In this document: positions 1 to 5,412 of the stretch, piece by piece
Position numbering within the stretch: the stretch's first letter is position 1
Layout: each line of letters begins with the position of its first letter
The notes under the pieces: generated by a model
What the model was told of the DNA's origin: nothing
The model's input: the letters and a program-made list of their open reading frames with translations, nothing else
Database searches by the model: none
Program-made: the position numbers and the translations under genes
Assembly (NCBI GenBank): GCA_016764415.1
Contig: JAESRY010000110.1
Coordinates: 1,197-6,608 of the forward strand
Length of the DNA stretch: 5,412 nucleotides
Direction: 5' to 3'
Source of the DNA: Cycloclasticus sp.
GTDB lineage: Bacteria > Pseudomonadota > Gammaproteobacteria > Methylococcales > Cycloclasticaceae

Positions 1-554
1 TCTTTAACGATGAATATATTACTCATCGTTCCCTCTATTACAAGCTCACTAGTATCCAACATCAATCCCTCGTCAGACGCATTATCCTGAAGCTCAGATT
101 TCGCAAGCACTCGCTCAAGCTGATTGAGATGCTTAATTCCCGCCAACAAAGGTTGGCGGCTCAATCTCATATGACATAACTGCAGATTAAAATGACTTAA
201 CCTTGTTGAAATAGGACCGTCCGCATGAGCAAACGAAACCACCCTTGTTATCGCAGGATTCTTCGGTGGCATAAAACTTCTTTCGCCTACCCCTCTCGAT
301 AACAAAATTTTAATCACACCGTTTTCTTTAGCGCCAATTAGTTCTGAAACATCCTGTTTAATACTCGCTATATCTGGTTGTGAAAAGCCTAATACCTCAC
401 ACCCCTTTAGTAATCGCTGCATATGTTGCTGAAAAAACGTAACACAGCCCTTTTCAACCAAAACCGTTTCAAAAAGACCATCGCCATACTGCAAACCTCT
501 ATCCAATGGATGGATGGCTAAATCGCGTTTCCCATTGACTAAAATATCAAGCAC
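1..554 (-). CDS. pabC: Aminodeoxychorismate lyase PabC, 5' part only
   Basis: This is the first 184 codons of a cytoplasmic PLP-dependent enzyme that splits 4-amino-4-deoxychorismate into p-aminobenzoate and pyruvate for folate synthesis. The gene runs off the left edge; compared with E. coli PabC (269 residues) about 85 C-terminal residues are missing. The fold-type IV aminotransferase family signature is clear: DRGLQYGDGLFET near residues 18-30, AGIKHLNQLE around 138-147 with K141 as the expected PLP-binding lysine, and EGTMSNIF at 174-181. The start is GTG at 552-554. An in-frame TAG lies just upstream (564-566) and no other normal start gives the conserved N-terminal ILVNG segment. The start overlaps the end of pabB by 8 bases and has no clear Shine-Dalgarno, so translational coupling to pabB is likely. 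Position after fabF/pabB matches the pabC locus of E. coli. A branched-chain aminotransferase-like relative is the only real alternative, and context argues against it. Confidence 0.93.
   Translation of the reverse strand, partial: MLDILVNGKRDLAIHPLDRGLQYGDGLFETVLVEKGCVTFFQQHMQRLLKGCEVLGFSQPDIASIKQDVSELIGAKENGVIKILLSRGVGERSFMPPKNPAITRVVSFAHADGPISTRLSHFNLQLCHMRLSRQPLLAGIKHLNQLERVLAKSELQDNASDEGLMLDTSELVIEGTMSNIFIVK
122..166 (-). repeat. Strong stem-loop inside pabC
   Basis: A perfect 8-bp GC-rich inverted repeat, CCGCCAAC (140-147) and GTTGGCGG (152-159), closes a four-base loop. Directly next to it, GATTGAG (122-128) pairs with CTCAATC (160-166), leaving an 11-base bulge on one side (129-139). 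It lies within codons for the conserved LLAGIKHLNQLE segment holding the PLP lysine. It may be an mRNA structure affecting pabC translation or decay, or chance. Confidence 0.4.
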
Positions 555-1899
555 GTTGGATATCTAACGCATCTAATAGGGCTTTGGCTTTATGACGTGT
601 CTCTTGTAGCTCATTATCCGCTACCGAGTCCGCAACAATACCTGCGCCCGTACGTAAAACAAGCCGCTTACCTTGCATTGTGAACGTTCTAATCAAAATA
701 TTTAAATCCATATCGCCGTTACGGTTAATATACCCCATAGAGCCCGTATACGCGCCCCTAGGCGACTTTTCCAGCTCATGAATGATTTCCATACAGCGAA
801 CCTTAGGGCAGCCCGTAATTGTGCCACCAGGAAATACTGCTTTTATAATATCTGAAGCAGTCGTGTTTTCTTTCACCGTACCTTTGACGTTAGAAACGAT
901 GTGATGGACCGCAGCATAGGATTCAAGAACCATTGTTTCATCAACAGCAACCGTGCCCGTTTTACAAATTCTACCCAAATCATTTCTAATCAGGTCGATG
1001 AGCATAATGTGCTCAGCATTCTCTTTTGCACTCTTTAATAATTCAGCCGCCAAGTTCTGGTCAATCGTTACGTCTTTGTTCCTAGGGTGCGTGCCTGCAA
1101 TCGGTCGCATTTGCACACTATCACCAACGCGGCTAATTAATCGTTCTGGTGAAGATGAGCAAATAACACTGTCACCAAAACACGCTAACCCCGCAAAGGG
1201 CGATGGATTGAATTCTCTAAGCGACCTGTAGACATCAAGGTAACTGCTGTCATCAATAACTTCCCCAGTCCATTGCCTTGATAAATTAACTTGAAAAGTA
1301 TCCCCTTCACGTAAATATGACTTTATTTTTTGTACTCCATCAATAAAGTGCTCAGGAGATTCTTCGTGCAATAAAACGCTTGGCGCCGTTGTTTTCTTTG
1401 TAGTAACTTTTTGAATATCAGACCAAATTTCGTGAATTAACCCTTCTTGACCTGTTTCACAAACAATCCAACAAACACCGTCTTTGGTGCTTCGAATAAT
1501 CGCCGCTGGAATACGAACCGCACTGGCTATAGGTAACGTCGTGTCTGCGTTAAGGCACGACAGCTTGTTTTCAATTGAACCAATCAGTTCGTAACTTAAA
1601 AAAACAAACCAACCTCCCGTAAAGGGTAAAGAGGCATCGCTTACCTGATGAACGCTTAAGCCTTTCACCGCTTTATCCAAATCTGAGAAAAAACGCGTGT
1701 CACCTACGTGGTCAATTTCAATTGACTCACCGGGAAAGGCGAATAAAATGTCGAATCCATCGACTGAGTCGTCGACATGATGACTTTCTAAAAGAAAGGG
1801 GTATCGTTTTGGGTCACTTACATGGCAATCAAGCAAATCAAGACTAAAAGGGATTTGTGCTTTAGAAAAACTTCCGCATTGTTGATGTACCAGTTTCAC
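547..1899 (-). CDS. pabB: Aminodeoxychorismate synthase component I (PIAGT-type PabB)
   Basis: This 450-residue protein belongs to the chorismate-binding PabB/TrpE family. With a glutamine amidotransferase (PabA) it aminates chorismate to 4-amino-4-deoxychorismate, the substrate of PabC encoded next. The N-terminal part carries YPFLLES (33-39) and GGWFVFLSYEL (95-105). The catalytic half shows GDTFQVNLSRQ (199-209), NPSPFAG (231-237), SSSPERLI (248-255), PIAGT (266-270), IDLIRNDLGR (301-310), HHIVSNVKGT (332-341), FPGGTITGCPK (356-366) and GAGIVADS (418-425). A268 stands where E. coli PabB has its nucleophilic Lys274, a pattern shared with anthranilate synthase and with a known PabB subclass. 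Context with pabC favours PabB over TrpE, but motif alone would not settle it. The start is GTG at 1897-1899, 15 bases after the fabF stop, in the same frame, without a visible Shine-Dalgarno; no other plausible start precedes the conserved N-terminus. The stop overlaps pabC. Confidence 0.9.
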   Translation of the reverse strand: MKLVHQQCGSFSKAQIPFSLDLLDCHVSDPKRYPFLLESHHVDDSVDGFDILFAFPGESIEIDHVGDTRFFSDLDKAVKGLSVHQVSDASLPFTGGWFVFLSYELIGSIENKLSCLNADTTLPIASAVRIPAAIIRSTKDGVCWIVCETGQEGLIHEIWSDIQKVTTKKTTAPSVLLHEESPEHFIDGVQKIKSYLREGDTFQVNLSRQWTGEVIDDSSYLDVYRSLREFNPSPFAGLACFGDSVICSSSPERLISRVGDSVQMRPIAGTHPRNKDVTIDQNLAAELLKSAKENAEHIMLIDLIRNDLGRICKTGTVAVDETMVLESYAAVHHIVSNVKGTVKENTTASDIIKAVFPGGTITGCPKVRCMEIIHELEKSPRGAYTGSMGYINRNGDMDLNILIRTFTMQGKRLVLRTGAGIVADSVADNELQETRHKAKALLDALDIQRA

Positions 1900-1914
1900 C
1901 TGGGGTTTAGAAAC

Positions 1915-3153
1915 TTAGATACGTTTAAAAACGAGCGTACCGTTTGTACCACCAAATCCAAATGAATTAGAAACAATAACGTCCATATTCATCTGGCGAG
2001 CTTCGTTAGGTACGTAATCCAAATCACAGTCAGGGTCAGGCGTAAACTGATTGATCGTAGGTGGCGCGACTTGGTCTTGTATTGCCAACACAGAGAATAC
2101 CGCTTCTGCACCGCCAGCTGCGCCAAGCATATGACCCGTCATAGACTTTGTAGAGCTCATAGGTACCTTATAGGCCAAATCACCTAACAGTGTTTTAGCT
2201 GCGTGTGTTTCTGCCAAATCACCAGCAGGAGTAGAGGTTCCGTGCGCATTGATATAGCTAATTTGATCCGGATTTAACGAGGCATCTTTTAACGCATTTC
2301 TCATGCAACGGTAAGCGCCATCACCATTCTTCGACGGCATCGTCATATGAAAAGCATCAGAACTCATTCCATAACCCGCTAATTCGGCATAGATTTTCGC
2401 ACCACGCTTTTTAGCATGCTCATACTCTTCAAGAACAAGAACACCAGCACCATCGCTTAAAACAAAACCATCTCGGTCTTTATCCCAAGGACGACTAGCC
2501 GTTTCAGGTGAATCGTTTCGACGAGATAATGCACGAGCAGACGAAAAACCACCGTATGACGTTACCGATGTTGCCATTTCAGCACCCCCGGCCACCATTA
2601 CATCTGCATCACCATACTGAATAATGCGCATGGCATCGCCGATATTATGAGCACCTGTTGTACAGGCAGTAACAATCGCAAAATTGGGGCCTTTCAAACC
2701 GCGTAATATAGACAAATTACCCGATATCATATTGATGATATTTGATGGGACAAAGAATGGAGATATTTTACGGGGGCCGCCTTGTTGAAATTTTTCAAAC
2801 CCAGCTTCTATGCCTGAAATTCCACCAATACCAGCACCGATTGCAACACCAATTCTTTCAGCGTTTTCATCCGTTACTTCAAGGCCAGAGTCGTCAAGCG
2901 CTTGTAACCCAGCAGCAACACCATAATGGATAAAAGGATCCATTTTTTTAGCGTCTTTAGGAGACAAGTAGTCATTAATCTCAAAGTCTTTAACAGCGCC
3001 GGCAAACTTTGAGGGAAAATCAGTTGTATCAAATCGAGTAATCGGCCCAATACCACTTTGACCTTTTAAAATATTTTCCCAAGAATCTGCAACATTGCCT
3101 CCAACTGGCGACAACAAACCTAACCCTGTTACTACTACTCGACGTTTTGACAC
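1915..3153 (-). CDS. fabF: Beta-ketoacyl-ACP synthase II FabF
   Basis: This cytoplasmic condensing enzyme (412 residues; E. coli FabF has 413) elongates acyl-ACP with malonyl-ACP in type II fatty-acid synthesis. The full thiolase-fold chain is present. The catalytic triad is visible: C164 in [12 protein letters not shown]304 in [11 protein letters not shown], and H341 in [15 protein letters not shown], with the conserved K336. The glycine-rich loop GFGGTNG follows at 399-405 and includes the gating F400. The TACTTG context and the N-terminus [11 protein letters not shown] match FabF better than FabB. The start is GTG (3151-3153), preceded at five bases by an AGAGAGAGA purine run that can serve as a ribosome binding site. 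A strong terminator-like hairpin ends only 14 bases upstream, so no promoter fits there; expression probably depends on read-through from acpP or a promoter inside acpP. pabB follows after 15 bases. Confidence 0.97.
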   Translation of the reverse strand: MSKRRVVVTGLGLLSPVGGNVADSWENILKGQSGIGPITRFDTTDFPSKFAGAVKDFEINDYLSPKDAKKMDPFIHYGVAAGLQALDDSGLEVTDENAERIGVAIGAGIGGISGIEAGFEKFQQGGPRKISPFFVPSNIINMISGNLSILRGLKGPNFAIVTACTTGAHNIGDAMRIIQYGDADVMVAGGAEMATSVTSYGGFSSARALSRRNDSPETASRPWDKDRDGFVLSDGAGVLVLEEYEHAKKRGAKIYAELAGYGMSSDAFHMTMPSKNGDGAYRCMRNALKDASLNPDQISYINAHGTSTPAGDLAETHAAKTLLGDLAYKVPMSSTKSMTGHMLGAAGGAEAVFSVLAIQDQVAPPTINQFTPDPDCDLDYVPNEARQMNMDVIVSNSFGFGGTNGTLVFKRI

Positions 3154-3167
3154 AATTATCTCTCTCT

Positions 3168-3207
3168 AAAATAAAACAAGCACGGCCTGCGAAGCAAACC
3201 GTGCTTG
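3168..3207 (-). terminator. Intrinsic terminator between acpP and fabF
   Basis: A perfect 9-bp inverted repeat, CAAGCACGG (3177-3185) and CCGTGCTTG (3199-3207), encloses a 13-base loop that can form a further small TGC-GAA-GCA stem. On the minus strand the hairpin is followed at once by TTTTATTTT (3176-3168), the layout of a rho-independent terminator. It begins 15 bases past the acpP stop and ends 14 bases before the fabF start. It is inside the gene cluster, so it is inferred to be leaky and to make acpP mRNA more abundant than the downstream genes. On the plus strand the hairpin is followed by A residues, so it would not terminate in that direction. Confidence 0.85.
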
Positions 3208-3222
3208 AAAAAAGAAACCAGC

Positions 3223-3459
3223 TTATTCTACGTTTTTATTAACGTAGTCGATCGCTTGTTGAACAGATGTGATGCCTTCAGCTTCATCATCAGGGATTTC
3301 ACAATCAAACTCTTCTTCAAGAGCCATTACTAATTCAACAGTGTCTAATGAATCTGCACCTAGGTCATCGATGAATGAAGCTTCGTTTGTTACTTCTTCT
3401 TCTTTAATACCAAGCTGTTCTGCAACGATTTTTTTGACGCGTTCTTCAATATTACTCAT
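3223..3459 (-). CDS. acpP: Acyl carrier protein AcpP
   Basis: This is the 78-residue acyl carrier protein, the same length as in E. coli. It carries growing acyl chains as thioesters on a 4'-phosphopantetheine arm and serves as partner of FabD, FabG, FabF, FabH and many other enzymes. The attachment site is S37 in the [19 protein letters not shown] motif. The protein is short and strongly acidic, with E/D-rich helices, as the family requires. The start ATG (3457-3459) has a good ribosome binding site, AGAGGA at 3469-3474, nine bases upstream, fitting its expected high expression. Unlike the other genes here it is set apart on both sides: a 181-base spacer with its own probable promoter upstream and an intrinsic terminator downstream. 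No missing residues or signs of transfer are visible. Confidence 0.98.
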   Translation of the reverse strand: MSNIEERVKKIVAEQLGIKEEEVTNEASFIDDLGADSLDTVELVMALEEEFDCEIPDDEAEGITSVQQAIDYVNKNVE

Positions 3460-3468
3460 GTTTATATA

Positions 3469-3474
3469 TCCTCT
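3469..3474 (-). promoter_or_regulatory. Ribosome binding site of acpP
   Basis: AGAGGA is read on the minus strand and is separated from the acpP ATG by nine A/T-rich bases. It is the clearest Shine-Dalgarno in the non-coding parts of the window and confirms the acpP start. Confidence 0.75.
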
Positions 3475-3512
3475 ATATTTTATGAACCATAAGCTCAGCC
3501 TATGGAAGTCGT

Positions 3513-3541
3513 ATTATATTGATAAATTCAAAAAGATTAAA
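3513..3541 (-). promoter_or_regulatory. Probable sigma-70 promoter of acpP
   Basis: On the minus strand a perfect TATAAT lies at 3518-3513. Seventeen bases upstream is TTTAAT (3541-3536), a poor -35 box with three of six matches to TTGACA. The start of transcription would fall near 3506, giving a leader of about 47 bases before acpP. In E. coli acpP also has its own promoter in the fabG-acpP spacer, which supports the call. The surrounding AT-richness means a chance TATAAT is possible, and the weak -35 suggests either modest strength or dependence on an activator or an A/T-rich UP-like region. Confidence 0.55.
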
Positions 3542-3555
3542 CACTTCTTGTGTTT
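3539..3555. promoter_or_regulatory. Operator-like palindrome over the acpP -35 region
   Basis: On the minus strand AAACAC (3555-3550), a five-base spacer AAGAA, and GTGTTT (3544-3539) form a perfect 17-bp interrupted palindrome that overlaps the proposed -35 hexamer. A second, overlapping palindrome GTGT-AAA-ACAC spans 3560-3550, and ACACTTC is repeated directly on the plus strand at 3541-3547 and 3557-3563. The placement is what one expects of a regulator site, but I do not recognise the sequence as a known FadR or FabR box, and the regulator is unknown. Confidence 0.35.
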
Positions 3556-3601
3556 TACACTTCCCGGAAAAACCAAATAAAAAAATTAAACTAATAAATT
3601 C

Positions 3602-3642
3602 AAAATGTTAAAAGAATAACTTAATGTTATTCATTACATTTT
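3602..3642 (-). terminator. Extended inverted repeat after fabG, possible weak terminator
   Basis: The core is GAATAAC (3614-3620), loop TTAAT, GTTATTC (3626-3632), a perfect 7-bp stem. On the minus strand it is followed by TTTT (3613-3610). A second pair of arms, AAAATGT (3602-3608) and ACATTTT (3636-3642), lies outside it with a short internal loop, so the whole 41 bases can form a long AT-rich stem. The outer arm includes the first two bases of the fabG stop codon. It could attenuate read-through from fabG into acpP or protect the fabG mRNA end. The stem is AT-rich and the T-run short, so termination would be weak. Confidence 0.45.
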
Positions 3643-4372
3643 ACCCCATGTACATACCGCCATTCACGTGCAGGGTTTCTCCCGTTATATAGGCCGCTTT
3701 ATCTGAACATAAGAAAGAAACTGCATTCGCAATTTCTTCTGGGTCACCTAACCTAGCTAATGGCACGCCTTGTAACAGAGCCGCTCTTTGATCGTCTCCT
3801 AATGCTTTGGTCATATCTGTATCGATAAAACCAGGTGCCACCGTATTCACGGTAATGTTTCTAGACCCCACCTCTTTTGCTAAAGACTTACTAAAACCAA
3901 TAATACCTGCCTTTGCTGCGGCATAATTGGCTTGACCGGCATTACCCGTCACCCCAACAACAGACGCGATACTGACAATGCGCCCTTTTCTATTCTTCAT
4001 CATGCCGCGTAGGCAACCTTTGCTAACGCGAAAGATAGAACTGAGATTCGTAGTAATAATATCATCCCACTCCTCATCCTTCATTCTAAGTACCAAGTTG
4101 TCCCGCGTAATACCGGCGTTGTTAACTAATACAGTCGGTGCGCCAACGCTGCTTGTAATATCTTTTAAAACTGAGGTAATCGATTCTGCATCAGCCACAT
4201 TAAGCTTCATCCCTTTACCTGATTCAGCTAAGTATTCAGAAATCGCTTCCGCCCCATGATCAGAGGTTGCTGTTCCGATAACATAAAAGCCATCTTGCGC
4301 AAGTTGTTGAGCAATGGCTTTGCCAATTCCTCGACTCGCACCGGTTACTAACGCAATTGTTTTTTCACTCAT
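3641..4372 (-). CDS. fabG: 3-oxoacyl-ACP reductase FabG
   Basis: This NADPH-dependent short-chain dehydrogenase (243 residues; E. coli FabG has 244) reduces beta-ketoacyl-ACP to 3-hydroxyacyl-ACP, the first reduction of each elongation cycle, in the cytoplasm as a tetramer. The Rossmann nucleotide loop TGASRGIG is at 10-17 and the NNAG motif at 84-87. The active-site residues are N109, S137 in RIVSIASVVG, Y150 and K154 in the YxxxK motif (NYAAAK). The C-terminus ends in the family-typical ITGETLHVNGGMYM. The ATG (4370-4372) overlaps the fabD stop as ATGA, and an AGAGG sequence inside fabD lies seven bases upstream, so the two genes are translationally coupled. Many short-chain dehydrogenases look alike, but position between fabD and acpP makes the assignment firm. 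Confidence 0.97.
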   Translation of the reverse strand: MSEKTIALVTGASRGIGKAIAQQLAQDGFYVIGTATSDHGAEAISEYLAESGKGMKLNVADAESITSVLKDITSSVGAPTVLVNNAGITRDNLVLRMKDEEWDDIITTNLSSIFRVSKGCLRGMMKNRKGRIVSIASVVGVTGNAGQANYAAAKAGIIGFSKSLAKEVGSRNITVNTVAPGFIDTDMTKALGDDQRAALLQGVPLARLGDPEEIANAVSFLCSDKAAYITGETLHVNGGMYMG

Positions 4373-5310
4373 GATAACGCCTCTATAGTTTTATTGAATG
4401 AGCCTTCATCACCCACTGAGTATAGCCCTAATGATTTATCAATACGTTTATTTAAGCCGCTAAGCACCTTTCCAGGGCCGCATTCAATAACCGTATTCAC
4501 ATTCGATTTAACCAATGATTCAACTGTCTCAACCCAGCGGACTGGTGTGTGCAACTGTTTTCCTAGTGCAGCACGAATTCCATTAGCATCTGTGTGCTCG
4601 GCAACATCCGTATTGTGCAAGACTGGAACATTCGGAGAATTAAACTCGACGGCAGACATGACAGCTAATAGTTTTTCGGCTGCTGGTAACATTAGCGCAC
4701 AATGAGATGGAACGCTGACAGGTAAAGGTAACGCACGCTTTGCGCCTTGATCTTTCGCCAAGCCCATCGCTCTGGTAACAGCTGCTATATTGCCTGCAAT
4801 AACAACCTGCCCTGGGGCATTAAAGTTAACCGCTGAAACAACGTCACCTTCTGCAGCTTGTTGGCAGATATCTATTAACGCATCAACGCTTAAGCCTAAA
4901 ATGGCGGCCATCGCACCTTCGCCTTCTGGAACTGCTTGCTGCATAAATTGTGCGCGTTGCTCAACTAATTTAACCGCCTCAACAAAACTCAAGCTGTCTG
5001 AACACACCAGCGCAGAATATTCGCCCAAGCTATGCCCAGCCATTAATGTGGGTTGAACATCTAACTGGCTTTTAAGCACTCGCCACATAGCAATGCTTGC
5101 AGTTAGAACTAAAGGCTGCGTGTTTTGCGTTTGATTAAGCGCCTCAACGGGGCCTTCTTGCGCTAATGCCCATAAATCTCTACCTAAGGCATCCGATGCT
5201 TCTTCAAATGTTTCTTGTATTTGGCTATATGAAGCAGACAAACCACCTAACATACCCAAAGATTGTGAGCCCTGCCCTGGGAATACAATAGCTGTTTTAT
5301 TTTCTGACAT
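4369..5310 (-). CDS. fabD: Malonyl-CoA:ACP transacylase FabD
   Basis: This cytoplasmic enzyme moves malonyl from CoA to the ACP phosphopantetheine arm, supplying the elongation units used by FabH and FabF. It has 313 residues, close to the 309 of E. coli. The signature residues are all present: FPGQGSQ at 10-16 forming the oxyanion side, S94 in the nucleophile elbow GHSLGEYSA (92-100), R119 that binds the malonyl carboxylate, H203 in VPSHCALM, and Q252 near HTPVRWVE. The ATG at 5308-5310 gives the usual short N-terminus before AIVFPGQGSQ. The Shine-Dalgarno is weak (an A-rich leader with CAGAA), and fabH ends 30 bases upstream. The stop shares bases with the fabG start. No promoter is evident in the short gap after fabH, so it is probably co-transcribed with fabH. 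Confidence 0.97.
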   Translation of the reverse strand: MSENKTAIVFPGQGSQSLGMLGGLSASYSQIQETFEEASDALGRDLWALAQEGPVEALNQTQNTQPLVLTASIAMWRVLKSQLDVQPTLMAGHSLGEYSALVCSDSLSFVEAVKLVEQRAQFMQQAVPEGEGAMAAILGLSVDALIDICQQAAEGDVVSAVNFNAPGQVVIAGNIAAVTRAMGLAKDQGAKRALPLPVSVPSHCALMLPAAEKLLAVMSAVEFNSPNVPVLHNTDVAEHTDANGIRAALGKQLHTPVRWVETVESLVKSNVNTVIECGPGKVLSGLNKRIDKSLGLYSVGDEGSFNKTIEALS

Positions 5311-5340
5311 AATATTCTGATTTTTGTTGTTAACGACTAA

Positions 5341-5412
5341 TTACATTTTAACTAGCGCAGAACCCCAAACAAAACCGCCGCCAAAGGCTTCCATTAGCAC
5401 CGTATCGCCCGA
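5341..5412 (-). CDS. fabH: Beta-ketoacyl-ACP synthase III FabH, 3' end only
   Basis: The last 23 codons and TAA stop of a gene entering from the right edge. The peptide contains EAFGGGFVWGSALV, which matches the conserved C-terminus of FabH, the enzyme that condenses acetyl-CoA with malonyl-ACP to begin fatty-acid chains. The catalytic Cys-His-Asn residues lie outside the window. Its place immediately before fabD agrees with the standard fabH-fabD-fabG-acpP-fabF order. The short length limits the evidence, but this C-terminal motif is distinctive among thiolase-fold synthases. Confidence 0.9.
   Translation of the reverse strand, partial: SGDTVLMEAFGGGFVWGSALVKM

Noticed and set aside
953..1231. 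Plus-strand open frame of 92 codons inside pabB
   Set aside because: It lies fully antisense to conserved PabB catalytic motifs and resembles no family I recognise; a shadow of the real gene.
547..1899. Calling this gene trpE because of PIAGT and NAEH motifs
   Set aside because: The coupled pabC, lack of trpG/trpD neighbours and the known PIAGT subclass of PabB make PabB the better call, though sequence alone does not exclude TrpE activity.
2742..3056. Short frames on both strands within fabF
   Set aside because: They overlap the conserved fabF frame and have low-complexity Gln- or Leu-rich composition.
3269..3580. Plus-strand open frame across acpP and its leader
   Set aside because: It is antisense to the conserved acpP, serine-rich in the way reversed acidic codons give, and runs into AT-rich spacer; not a credible gene.
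3460..3640. Possible riboswitch, small RNA or FadR/FabR site in the fabG-acpP spacer
   Set aside because: No conserved riboswitch core or recognisable FadR/FabR box is seen; only the promoter, palindromes and the fabG-end inverted repeat can be supported.
3978..5056. Several plus-strand open frames opposite fabG and fabD
   Set aside because: Each lies wholly opposite a conserved gene and shows no domain of its own.

Overview
The window is a housekeeping segment of a bacterial chromosome. All seven recognisable genes lie on the minus strand. In the direction of transcription (right to left) the order is fabH (last 23 codons) - fabD - fabG - acpP - fabF - pabB - pabC (first 184 codons). Order and protein sequences match the fatty-acid synthesis cluster of Gammaproteobacteria (E. 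coli: plsX-fabH-fabD-fabG-acpP-fabF-pabC). The DNA is moderately AT-rich and its intergenic regions are very AT-rich, which fits a low-to-mid GC, possibly marine, gammaproteobacterium. I cannot name a genus from the sequence.

Right part (5412 to 3641): the end of beta-ketoacyl-ACP synthase III, a 30-bp gap, then malonyl-CoA:ACP transacylase, whose stop overlaps the start of beta-ketoacyl-ACP reductase in an ATGA junction. Middle (3640 to 3154): a 181-bp AT-rich spacer with an extended inverted repeat just after fabG, then a likely private promoter for the acyl carrier protein gene with an operator-like palindrome over its -35 region. After acpP comes a GC-rich hairpin with a T-run, a good intrinsic terminator, only 14 bp before fabF. 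Left part (3153 to 1): fabF, pabB and pabC, tightly packed, and all three starting with GTG.

The fab genes form the type II fatty-acid synthase core. FabD loads malonate on ACP, FabH starts chains, FabF elongates them, FabG reduces the beta-keto group, and AcpP carries every intermediate. PabB and PabC act on a different pathway, chorismate to 4-amino-4-deoxychorismate to p-aminobenzoate for folate. The glutaminase partner PabA is not in the window.

I see no mobile element, CRISPR array, RNA gene or unknown system. The points most worth a second look are: PabB has the anthranilate-synthase-like PIAGT motif in place of PIKGT; pabB sits between fabF and pabC; acpP appears to be a separately controlled unit bounded by a hairpin, a promoter and a terminator; and pabC holds an unusually strong hairpin.
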